DNA of 5,754 nucleotides from Alphaproteobacteria bacterium (GTDB lineage Bacteria; Pseudomonadota; Alphaproteobacteria; Acetobacterales; Acetobacteraceae). The position numbers and the translations under genes were made by a program. The stretch spans positions 12,669 through 18,422 of the forward strand of contig JAAFHD010000020.1 in assembly GCA_013298245.1 (NCBI GenBank), written 5' to 3'. Each line of letters begins with the position of its first letter. Position 1 is the stretch's first letter. The notes under the pieces are model-generated. The model was not told the origin of the DNA. It ran no database searches and saw only the letters and a list, made by a program, of their open reading frames with translations. Shown here one piece after another: positions 1 through 5,754 of the stretch.

Positions 1-61
1 AAATGGGGTTGTGGCGGTGAATCATGACGCGCGCGTTGCGGTGCGCGCCCGCAACGGCTAG
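1..61 (+). CDS. Possible 3' end of an upstream gene (partial)
   Basis: The frame that starts at base 2 is open from the window edge to a TAG stop at 59-61 and encodes about 19 residues ending in VAVRARNG. The other two forward frames stop earlier (TGA at 18-20 and 25-27), so this frame brings a stop closest to the next gene, leaving a 9-base gap. That matches the 9-base gap between the formyltransferase and the KpsS-like gene further down. The residues alternate hydrophobic and polar, as a terminal beta strand might, but I do not recognise the protein. In related capsule loci the gene before the alpha-oxoamine synthase is often a fatty-acid/polyketide synthase-like or acyl-handling protein; that is context only. 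The piece is too short to prove that it is coding. Confidence 0.35.
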   Translation, partial: NGVVAVNHDARVAVRARNG

Positions 62-70
62 GCAGCGCGA

Positions 71-1354
71 ATGCATAAGCCGATCGGCCTCACCGCCGCA
101 GCCCGCGCAGCACTGCTCTCGCGCCTGACCCGCAAGGACACGCCCCGCACGGCAACCACGGCGGGGCGGGATTTCTCCACCCTGCCGGTCGCGCGCGAAA
201 TGGCGCTGGTGCGCGCCGGCGCCGAGCAGATGCAGATTCCGAACCCCTTCTTCCGCCCGCATGAGGCGGTGGCCGGCGGGCATAGCCGCATCGGCAACCG
301 GGAGGTGATCAACTTCTCCTCCTATAACTATCTCGGCCTGAACGGCGATGCGCGCGTGACGCATGCGGCGAAGGCCGCGATCGACCGCCATGGCGTGTCG
401 GCCAGCGCATCGCGCATCGCATCCGGCGAGCGCCCCATCCATGGCGAACTGGAAGCCGCCTTGGCCGCGAACTACGCGCAGGAAGCGGCACTGTGTTTCG
501 TGTCGGGGCATGCCACCAACGTCACCGTGATCGGCCATTTGATGGGTGCCAGGGACCTCATCATCGCCGACAGCTTCGCGCATAATTCGGGTGCCGAGGG
601 CATCCGCATGTCGGGTGCGAAGCGCATCGCCTTCGGGCACAATGACTGGCGCATGGCGGAACGCGAACTGGCTGCCAACCGCAAGCGCCACGCCCGCGCG
701 CTGATCTATGTCGAAGGCCATTATTCGATGGACGGCGACATGCCGGACCTGGCGCAATTCATCCGCATCGCGCGCGAGAACGACGCCTGGTTGATGGTGG
801 ATGAAGCCCATTCGCTGGGCGTGCTGGGTGCGACCGGCCGCGGCATCTTCGAACAGCAGGGCGTTGACCCCGCGGGCGTCGATATCTGGATGGGCACACT
901 GTCCAAGACACTGTCTGGTTGCGGTGGCTATATCGCTGGCAGCGCGCTGCTGATCGACATCCTGAAGCACTCGGCGCCGGGCTTCGTGTATTCGGTTGGC
1001 ATGGCGCCGGCGCTGGCGGCGGCGGCGCTGGCCAGCCTGCGCGTGATGCAGGAAGAACCGGGCCGCGTGGCGCAGCTGCAAGCCAATTCGCGCGCCTTCC
1101 TGGATGGCGCGAAGGCGCGTGGGTTTGATGTGGGTTCTTCCGTGGGCCTGGGCATCGTGCCGGTCATTCTGGGCAGCTCCATCAAGGCTGGCCGTGTCTC
1201 CGCCACGCTGCTGGATGCGGGCGTGAATGTGCAGCCCATCCTGTATCCGATCGTGCCGGAAGGCAGCGCGCGGCTGCGTTTCTTCATGTCGTCCGAACAT
1301 ACGGAAGCCGACATCGCCACCACGCTGGATGCGCTGACAGCGGCGTGCGCATAG
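71..1354 (+). CDS. Alpha-oxoamine synthase family aminotransferase fold type I protein (AONS/KBL/SPT-like, RkpG/WcbT-like)
   Basis: This 427-residue PLP enzyme belongs to the family of 8-amino-7-oxononanoate synthase, 2-amino-3-ketobutyrate CoA ligase and serine palmitoyltransferase. These enzymes condense an amino acid with an acyl thioester, with decarboxylation, to give a 2-amino-3-keto product. Visible landmarks are NFSSYNYLGL (81-90), SGHATN (145-150), D167 and H171 in DSFAHNS (the His normally stacks on PLP), D244-E245-A246-H247 in VDEAHSLG, and GTLSKT (275-280), where K279 should form the Schiff base. The C-terminal domain runs to PEGSARLRFF (397-405). All catalytic residues are present. 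The N-terminus is about 40 residues longer than in a typical BioF. The ATG at 71 is kept because an AGG (60-62) lies 8 bases upstream and the gap to the preceding stop is short. The DSFAHNS variant and the KpsS-like neighbour favour a capsule-locus acyltransferase (RkpG/WcbT type) over biotin synthesis, since no other bio gene is present. The amino acid and acyl donor cannot be read from the sequence. Confidence 0.92.
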   Translation: MHKPIGLTAAARAALLSRLTRKDTPRTATTAGRDFSTLPVAREMALVRAGAEQMQIPNPFFRPHEAVAGGHSRIGNREVINFSSYNYLGLNGDARVTHAAKAAIDRHGVSASASRIASGERPIHGELEAALAANYAQEAALCFVSGHATNVTVIGHLMGARDLIIADSFAHNSGAEGIRMSGAKRIAFGHNDWRMAERELAANRKRHARALIYVEGHYSMDGDMPDLAQFIRIARENDAWLMVDEAHSLGVLGATGRGIFEQQGVDPAGVDIWMGTLSKTLSGCGGYIAGSALLIDILKHSAPGFVYSVGMAPALAAAALASLRVMQEEPGRVAQLQANSRAFLDGAKARGFDVGSSVGLGIVPVILGSSIKAGRVSATLLDAGVNVQPILYPIVPEGSARLRFFMSSEHTEADIATTLDALTAACA

Positions 1355-2118
1355 CGCTTTTCACGCTGGAAAGCCTGGCCGCGGCAGAGGCCGTGCGGGC
1401 TTTCGTTGCGCGCGACCCGTCGCGCATCGTCTTCATCGGCATCAGCGATCCGCACCGACCCGCGATGGGCGGCATGTGGGGGCAGATGCGGCGGCATGTC
1501 GCGCGTTCGGGCTTGGGCTTCCTGCCATATCTGGCGGTGAACTTCTCGTTGACGGGGCTGCTGCGCCGACGGGACCGGCTTTCGGATCTGGCGCGTGCGC
1601 ACGCCATCCCATGGCAGTGGGTGCGCGATGTGAATGGCGCGCAGACCGCCGCCGCACTGGATGCCGCGCAAGCGGATGTCATCCTGTCCTTCCACTTCGA
1701 TCAGATTTTTCGCCCAGACACGCTGGCCCGTGCGCGGCTTGGTGGCATCAACGTCCATCCTGGGCTGCTGCCCCGCCATCGCGGCCCGATTCCGGCGCTG
1801 TACGGCTTGGCGGACAACGCCACCGGTGTCACCGTGCACGCGCTGGATGCCCGCATCGACACAGGTGCCGTGCTGGCGCAGCGCGCGCTGCCCTTGCCGC
1901 GCGGCAGCAGCGCATCCGCCGCCGCCGCCGCCTTGCACCTGGCCGCGTTGCCGTTGGTGGAAGACGCGTTGACCATGCTGCCCGCGACACCTGCGCCCGC
2001 GCCGGTGCTGCCCTATTGTCCATTCCCCGATCGCGCTGCGTTGCGCCGCATGGGCGTGCCGCTGGTTCGGCTGCGCGACATTCCCGCCGCGCTGGCGGCG
2101 CCCGCGGGTGGGTGGTAG
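1345..2118 (+). CDS. Formyltransferase-fold protein (formyl-THF-dependent type), stand-alone
   Basis: The 257-residue protein has the catalytic domain of the GART/Fmt/sugar N-formyltransferase family, which transfers formyl from N10-formyltetrahydrofolate to an amine. A Rossmann-like start (MRIALFTLES) leads to SFHFDQIF (115-122), GGINVHPGLLPRHRG (133-147) and DARIDTGAVL (168-177). The family's Asn-His-Asp catalytic triad maps to N136, H138 and D172, so the enzyme looks active. An alanine-rich helix (about 189-200) and a tail with YCPFPDRAALRRMG (224-237) follow; such a short Tyr/Phe-Pro tail is seen in non-Fmt formyltransferases. There is no room for the OB-fold domain that Fmt uses to bind tRNA, so methionyl-tRNA formylation is unlikely. 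The start is a GTG at 1345, inside the end of the preceding gene (10-base overlap); it places the first beta strand correctly, and the next Met is residue 41. No clear Shine-Dalgarno is visible, so coupling to the upstream gene is likely. The substrate is unknown: an amino sugar or the amino-keto product of the preceding enzyme are both possible. Confidence 0.85.
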   Translation: MRIALFTLESLAAAEAVRAFVARDPSRIVFIGISDPHRPAMGGMWGQMRRHVARSGLGFLPYLAVNFSLTGLLRRRDRLSDLARAHAIPWQWVRDVNGAQTAAALDAAQADVILSFHFDQIFRPDTLARARLGGINVHPGLLPRHRGPIPALYGLADNATGVTVHALDARIDTGAVLAQRALPLPRGSSASAAAAALHLAALPLVEDALTMLPATPAPAPVLPYCPFPDRAALRRMGVPLVRLRDIPAALAAPAGGW

Positions 2119-2120
2119 GG
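2114..2120 (+). promoter_or_regulatory. Shine-Dalgarno-like GGTAGGG overlapping the upstream stop codon
   Basis: GGTAGGG lies 7 bases before the ATG at 2128, and its TAG (2116-2118) is the stop of the formyltransferase gene. It is the best purine-rich stretch before the KpsS-like start and supports that start choice. The same arrangement, a TAGG formed at the upstream stop, occurs at 59-62 before the ATG at 71. Confidence 0.45.
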
Positions 2121-2127
2121 CCGCCGC

Positions 2128-3330
2128 ATGCCGCGCAGTTTTCTGTTCCTGCAGGGGCCGATTTCGCCCTTCTTCCATCGCATCGCAGCGGGATTGCGCG
2201 CGCGCGGGCATGCGACGCACCGCATCAATGTGTGCCTGGGCGACAGACTGTTCTGGCGCGGGCCGGCCACGGATTTTCGCGGCAGGATGGATGAATGGCC
2301 GGATTTCATCGCGCGTTTCCTGACCGAACACGCCATCACGGATGTCGTGCTATTGGGCGAACAACGCCCGCATCATCGCATCGCCATCACCGCGGCGCAC
2401 GCCGCTGGTGCTTTCGTGACGGTGACGGATTTCGGCTATATTCGTCCTGACTGGATCATCCTGGAACAGGATGGGCTGAACCGCGAAAGCCATTTCCCGC
2501 GCGACCCCGCGACCATTCTGGATATGGCGCGCGACCTGCCGCCCGTTGCCGGCCGCCTCTACACGGATAGCTTCAACCGCCAGGCGATCTGGGACATGGC
2601 CTTTCACCTGGCCAATCTCGCACCTTGGCCGTTCCGTCATTTCGAGAGTTTTTTGCTGCACCATCCGGTGCCTGCCTACCTCGGAACCGGGGTGCAATTG
2701 CTGCTGCGTGGGCGGGAGGTGCGGCGTGCCGCAGCCACCATGGCGGCACTGCCGCAAGGCGCGCCCTATTGGACCTTCGCGATGCAGATGGAGACCGATT
2801 ATTCCATCCGCGCCTATTCGCACTACCAGGGGATGGACCAGCCGATCGGCGAGACCGTCGCCAGCTTCGCGCGCGCGGCACCACGCGACGGGCATCTGCT
2901 GGTGAAGGTGCATCCGCTGGACCCTGGCTTACGCAACTGGCGCAAGCGCGTGGCGCGCGTGGCGGCTGCGCATGGTGTTGCGGAACGCGTGCACTATCTG
3001 GGCGCGGGCGACCTGGACGCGATGCTGCGCGCGGGGCGCGGCTGCATCACGGTCAACAGCACGGTTGGTGTGCGCGCGCTGCAACTGGGATCACCCGTGC
3101 ATGTGCTGGGTGATGCGCTGTATCGCATTCCGGGGTTGGCGCATGCGGGCAGCTTCGATGAATTCTGGGCAGCACCCGCGCCTGATGCAGCGCTGGCTGA
3201 TGCCTTCCTGCGCGCGATTGCTGCGCATCTGCATATCCGCGGCGTGTACTACGCGGAACCTGGGCTGACGGCTGCCGTGGATGCTGCGGTACACAAGCTG
3301 GAGAACGGCCTGGTGGGCCGCCCGGGATGA
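2128..3330 (+). CDS. kpsS: KpsS/LipB-like capsule polysaccharide protein (beta-Kdo transferase family)
   Basis: The 400-residue protein matches the Capsule_synth/KpsS pattern along its whole length: FLQGPISPFF (6-15), RINVCLGDRLFW (32-43), FGYIRPDWIILEQDG (102-116), QMETDYSIRAYS (220-231), KVHPLDPG (260-267), VNSTVGVRALQLGSPV (309-324) and a C-terminal FDEFW (343-347). In E. coli and Neisseria group 2 capsules, KpsS/LipB acts on the cytoplasmic membrane face and adds the first beta-Kdo to the phosphatidylglycerol-type lipid terminus, with KpsC extending the linker. The HP motif (H262-P263) and the NST motif (310-312) fit the nucleotide-sugar-binding half of this two-domain glycosyltransferase. 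Length and start agree with the family, since the first beta strand begins at residue 4. No signal peptide or membrane segment is visible. It follows the formyltransferase by 9 bases and ends the + strand operon. The family call is strong; whether it transfers Kdo to the same lipid here, in an unusual lipid context, is open. KpsC and the ABC exporter are not in the window. Confidence 0.9.
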   Translation: MPRSFLFLQGPISPFFHRIAAGLRARGHATHRINVCLGDRLFWRGPATDFRGRMDEWPDFIARFLTEHAITDVVLLGEQRPHHRIAITAAHAAGAFVTVTDFGYIRPDWIILEQDGLNRESHFPRDPATILDMARDLPPVAGRLYTDSFNRQAIWDMAFHLANLAPWPFRHFESFLLHHPVPAYLGTGVQLLLRGREVRRAAATMAALPQGAPYWTFAMQMETDYSIRAYSHYQGMDQPIGETVASFARAAPRDGHLLVKVHPLDPGLRNWRKRVARVAAAHGVAERVHYLGAGDLDAMLRAGRGCITVNSTVGVRALQLGSPVHVLGDALYRIPGLAHAGSFDEFWAAPAPDAALADAFLRAIAAHLHIRGVYYAEPGLTAAVDAAVHKLENGLVGRPG

Positions 3331-3337
3331 GCATCGC

Positions 3338-3375
3338 GGGGCTGTTTCACGCATCAGCCTGATGCGTTCAGCCCC
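3338..3375. terminator. Two-tier hairpin between convergent operons, likely bidirectional terminator
   Basis: GGGGCTG (3338-3344) pairs with CAGCCCC (3369-3375). Inside it, ACGCATCA (3349-3356) pairs perfectly with TGATGCGT (3360-3367) around a GCC loop, with a small asymmetric internal bulge (TTTC against T). It begins 7 bases after the stop of the KpsS-like gene, and its last base is the first base of the opposite-strand stop codon of the nicotinate phosphoribosyltransferase (3375-3377). Neither side carries a clear T-run, so it is not a textbook intrinsic terminator, but its position between convergent genes fits a shared 3' end or RNA-stabilising structure. Confidence 0.6.
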
Positions 3376-4517
3376 TACTCCTTCTGCCCGCGCGCCTCGA
3401 CATGGCGCAGCAGGAATTCGCGACCGATCTTCACGCGCGGCACGCCGTCATAGGACACGATATCGGCTGTGGCGTAGGTTTCGGACCAGCTCTCCGGCAG
3501 GAAGCTGCCGGTGCCGACCACATCGATCGGTGCGCGCGCTTCGGCCATGACGCGGCACTTGCCCACACCAAATCCGGACGACGCGACGATGCGCACGCGC
3601 GGGTAGCCGGCATTGTTCAGCGCCTCGCGCATGCGCCACACGGCGGCGGCGGAAACGCCGGTGCCGACCAGGTGGCGCAACTCGGTTTCGCTGCGATAGC
3701 GGCGCACTGCGGCGGGTGCATGGCGTTCCAGCACAGCATAGGATTCCGCCGGGTCCAGCCCTTCCAGGAAGCGGCCCCCATGGGTGTCGAGGCGCACCGC
3801 CATGCGGCCGGCGGCGGCTAGTTCGGGGAAGCGCGCGCAAACCTCCAGCGCGTCCGTCACCTCGCGTCCGAAATAGTCCACCAGCACCGTCAGCGCTTCG
3901 TCGGGGAAGGTCGCGTGGAACATTTCCGCCGCGCGCACAGTGGTGCCGGCATAGCCGATCAGCGCATGCGGCATGGTGCCGCGCCCGGCCTCGGCGCCGA
4001 ACCAATGGGCGGTGCTGTTCGTGGCATTGCCGACGAAGCCGGTGGCACCTTCCTTCTGCGCAGCGCGACCGCCGACACTGGCGGCATAGGCCATCATGTC
4101 CTGCATTTCAGCACCCGCGCAGTGCCGCGCATCCATCGCCAGGAAGGACGCCTGCGGCAGTTCCAGGCACATCTGATAGGCGTTGTGCGCGGCCACGCAG
4201 GCGGCCCCCAGCTTTTGCAGATACAGCGTTTCCAGGTCCGCGAGCTGCGCGAAGCTGCCGGTCAGATACAGCAGTGGATCACCGGCACCGACCCATTCCC
4301 CTTCGGCGTGTTCCAGCGCGATGTCGAAGGCGGTGCCACGCCGCTGTGCCACCGCGCGCAACCAGTCCACCGCGATGCGCGGCGCGCTGATGACGGGGCG
4401 GCGCAGGAAGACCGCATATGTCACGCGCGCATCGCCGAATTTTTCGACGATCGCGCGCGTGCGGTTGAAGTAGCTGTCGGTGCGCGCGGCGATATCCGCG
4501 TCGGATTCCGCGGTCAT
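3375..4517 (-). CDS. pncB: Nicotinate phosphoribosyltransferase (NAD salvage)
   Basis: The 380-residue protein should make nicotinate mononucleotide from nicotinate and PRPP, coupled to ATP use, in the cytoplasmic Preiss-Handler pathway. Landmarks are [10 protein letters not shown] (11-20, the N-terminal D-x-YF-x-RT signature), [10 protein letters not shown] (131-140), [10 protein letters not shown] (180-189) with H184 at the position of the family's phosphorylated/catalytic His, VRLDTHGG (241-248), an SSGFGVGK strand-loop (313-320), VVGTGSFLP (333-341) for phosphate binding, and [16 protein letters not shown] (352-367) near the end. The layout resembles the shorter NAPRTases, such as the Thermoplasma type, as much as E. 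coli PncB (about 400 residues). The ATG at 4517-4515 overlaps the DAHP synthase stop by four bases (ATGA), which fixes the start and suggests translational re-initiation; no separate Shine-Dalgarno is evident. The TAG stop abuts the intergenic hairpin. The family assignment is firm. A related phosphoribosyltransferase acting on nicotinamide is less likely. Confidence 0.92.
   Translation of the reverse strand: MTAESDADIAARTDSYFNRTRAIVEKFGDARVTYAVFLRRPVISAPRIAVDWLRAVAQRRGTAFDIALEHAEGEWVGAGDPLLYLTGSFAQLADLETLYLQKLGAACVAAHNAYQMCLELPQASFLAMDARHCAGAEMQDMMAYAASVGGRAAQKEGATGFVGNATNSTAHWFGAEAGRGTMPHALIGYAGTTVRAAEMFHATFPDEALTVLVDYFGREVTDALEVCARFPELAAAGRMAVRLDTHGGRFLEGLDPAESYAVLERHAPAAVRRYRSETELRHLVGTGVSAAAVWRMREALNNAGYPRVRIVASSGFGVGKCRVMAEARAPIDVVGTGSFLPESWSETYATADIVSYDGVPRVKIGREFLLRHVEARGQKE
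4514..4517 (-). other. ATGA stop/start overlap coupling DAHP synthase to nicotinate phosphoribosyltransferase
   Basis: On the - strand the four bases read ATGA: ATG opens the phosphoribosyltransferase and TGA closes the DAHP synthase. The upstream 15 bases contain no good Shine-Dalgarno, so the downstream gene probably depends on ribosomes finishing the first one. This is direct evidence of co-transcription in at least this arrangement. Confidence 0.85.
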
Positions 4518-5754
4518 TCCGCAGCGCGCACCTGGCGCGGCGTGGCGGCGCGACGGGCCTTCAATTCCTCCGCGATCAGGAAAGCGAGTTCGAGCGACTG
4601 CGCGGCGTTCAGGCGCGGGTCACAGGTGGTGGCGTAGTTTTCCGCCAGGTTCGCGGCGGTCAGGCGATATGCGCCACCGGTGCATTCGGTGACGTCCGCG
4701 CCGGTCATTTCCACATGCACGCCACCGGCCACGGTGCCCTCGGCGGCATGCGAGTCGAAGAAGCCGCGCACTTCGGCCAGGATCGCGTCGAAGCTGCGTG
4801 TCTTGTAGCCGGCCTGGGTGGTGGTGTTGCCGTGCATGGGGTCGCACAGCCACACCACGTTGCAGCCGGCATCGCGCACCGCGCGCAGCAGCGGCGGCAG
4901 CTTCACCGTGACCTTGTCGGCACCCATGCGCGAGATCAGCGTCAGCCGCCCCATCTCGTTCGTGGGGTTCAGCAGCTTGCAGATGCGGACGAGTTCGGCT
5001 GCTTCCGTAGACGGCCCAACCTTCATGCCGATCGGGTTCGCAACACCGCGCAGGAATTCCACATGCGCGCCATCCGGCTGGCGCGTGCGATCGCCGATCC
5101 AGAGGAAATGCGCGCTGCATGCGTAATGCCGGTTATGCGTGCTGCTCATGCGCGTCAGCGCTTCCTCATACGGCAGCAGCAGCGATTCATGGCTGGTGTA
5201 GAAGGCGGTCTCGCGGATTTGCGGCGCGTTCTCGCTGTTCATGCCACAGGCGGCCATGAAGGCGAGCGTTTCATCAATGCGCGCGGACAGCCCTTCATAC
5301 CGGTCCCACACCGTGGACTTGCTCAGGAAATCCAGGTTCCAGCGATGCACCTGGTGCAGGTCCGCGAAGCCGCCGGTGGCGAAGGCGCGCAGCAGATTCA
5401 GCGTGCCGGCCGACTGCATGTAAGCAAATTCCATCCGCGACGGATCAGGCGTGCGCGCCTCGGGCGTGAAGTCCGGCCCGTTGATGATGTCGCCGCGATA
5501 GGAGGGCAGGGTGACGCCGGCCACGGTTTCCGTATCGCTGCTGCGGGGCTTGGCGAATTGCCCCGCCATGCGGCCCAGCTTCACGACCGGCACCGTCGCG
5601 CCGAAGGTCAGCACCACTGCCATCTGCAACAGCACCTTGAAGCTGTCGCGAATGGAATCGGCGCGGAAATCGCCGAAGCTTTCAGCGCAATCGCCACCTT
5701 GCAGCACGAAGGCGCGGCCATGACCGGCATCGGCCAGCGCGGTCTTCAGCCGTT
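4514..5754 (-). CDS. Class II 3-deoxy-7-phosphoheptulonate (DAHP) synthase, 5'-truncated by window edge
   Basis: This enzyme condenses phosphoenolpyruvate and erythrose 4-phosphate, the first step of the shikimate pathway, in the cytoplasm. The frame is open to the window edge and gives 412 complete codons before the TGA at 4516-4514. Comparison with the family suggests that about 45-65 N-terminal residues are outside. The GTG at 5707 is not the true start, because conserved sequence ([19 protein letters not shown]) continues upstream of it. Counting from the first whole codon, the metal ligands of the plant-type enzyme map to C22 (GGDCAESF), H307 (DPMHGN), E348 (GGVHVEMTG) and D378 (TTCDPRLN); their spacing agrees with M. 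tuberculosis AroG. Substrate-binding blocks KPRSSDTE (68-75), [12 protein letters not shown] (236-247) and KLPPLL (284-289) are intact. The tail is short and Ala/Arg-rich. Its stop overlaps the start of the nicotinate phosphoribosyltransferase. Promoter and any leader or attenuator would be upstream of the window. Allosteric behaviour cannot be judged without the N-terminus. Confidence 0.96.
   Translation of the reverse strand, partial: RLKTALADAGHGRAFVLQGGDCAESFGDFRADSIRDSFKVLLQMAVVLTFGATVPVVKLGRMAGQFAKPRSSDTETVAGVTLPSYRGDIINGPDFTPEARTPDPSRMEFAYMQSAGTLNLLRAFATGGFADLHQVHRWNLDFLSKSTVWDRYEGLSARIDETLAFMAACGMNSENAPQIRETAFYTSHESLLLPYEEALTRMSSTHNRHYACSAHFLWIGDRTRQPDGAHVEFLRGVANPIGMKVGPSTEAAELVRICKLLNPTNEMGRLTLISRMGADKVTVKLPPLLRAVRDAGCNVVWLCDPMHGNTTTQAGYKTRSFDAILAEVRGFFDSHAAEGTVAGGVHVEMTGADVTECTGGAYRLTAANLAENYATTCDPRLNAAQSLELAFLIAEELKARRAATPRQVRAAE

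Noticed and set aside
71..1354. bioF (biotin synthesis) as the name for the oxoamine synthase
   Set aside because: No bioA/B/D genes nearby; the capsule-type neighbours, the N-terminal extension and the DSFAHNS variant fit an RkpG/WcbT-like protein better.
1915..1932. GCC repeat in the formyltransferase gene as a variable microsatellite
   Set aside because: It is a short run of alanine codons within a predicted alanine-rich helix. Triplet repeats keep frame, so there is no sign of phase variation.
1345..2118. fmt (methionyl-tRNA formyltransferase)
   Set aside because: Too short for the C-terminal tRNA-binding domain and located in a capsule-like operon without def or other translation genes.
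1476..2294. 272-residue + strand frame overlapping the formyltransferase and the KpsS-like start
   Set aside because: Composition is Arg/Ala/Cys/His-rich and motif-free, and it crosses the boundary of two well-supported genes in another frame; it is a GC-driven shadow.
928..2331. 467-residue open frame on the - strand across the oxoamine synthase, formyltransferase and KpsS-like genes
   Set aside because: It is antisense to three genes with clear family motifs, has low-complexity Arg/Gln/Ala/His composition, and shows no recognisable domain. Long antisense frames are expected in GC-rich DNA.
3915..4637. 240-residue + strand frame antisense to the nicotinate phosphoribosyltransferase
   Set aside because: No family features, and it runs opposite to conserved NAPRTase motifs; treated as a shadow frame.
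4514..5707. DAHP synthase starting at the GTG of 5707
   Set aside because: Conserved class II sequence (GHGRAF) continues in frame upstream to the window edge, so the true start lies outside.

Overview
The window is GC-rich (roughly two-thirds G+C by eye), densely coded, and has no RNA gene, mobile element or CRISPR array that I can see. Codon use, gene content and protein style suggest a high-GC alphaproteobacterium, possibly of the Acetobacteraceae/Rhodospirillales type. That placement is inference from general familiarity, not from a marker gene.

Two gene groups converge on a short hairpin-bearing gap at about 3331-3374. The left group reads on the + strand: a possible 3' tail of an upstream gene (to 61), a PLP-dependent alpha-oxoamine synthase family protein (71-1354), a small formyltransferase-fold protein (1345-2118) and a KpsS/LipB-like capsule protein of the beta-Kdo transferase type (2128-3330). 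Gaps are 9 bp, a 10 bp overlap and 9 bp, so this is almost certainly one transcription unit. An alpha-oxoamine synthase beside a KpsS-like protein recalls the rhizobial rkpG-rkpJ and Burkholderia wcbT-wcbO capsule loci, where an acyl/PKS-type lipid pathway sits beside capsule lipid-anchor genes. The formyltransferase between them is the unexpected part.

The right group reads on the - strand: a class II DAHP synthase (first shikimate-pathway step; its 5' end lies beyond base 5754), followed with an ATGA stop/start overlap by a nicotinate phosphoribosyltransferase (NAD salvage; 4517 down to 3375). These are housekeeping genes whose close packing suggests translational coupling.

The most interesting element is the left group. 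I read it as a candidate module that makes or modifies an amino-keto lipid or an N-formylated sugar/lipid linked to a cell-surface polysaccharide. The enzyme families are well supported; the joint product is a hypothesis.
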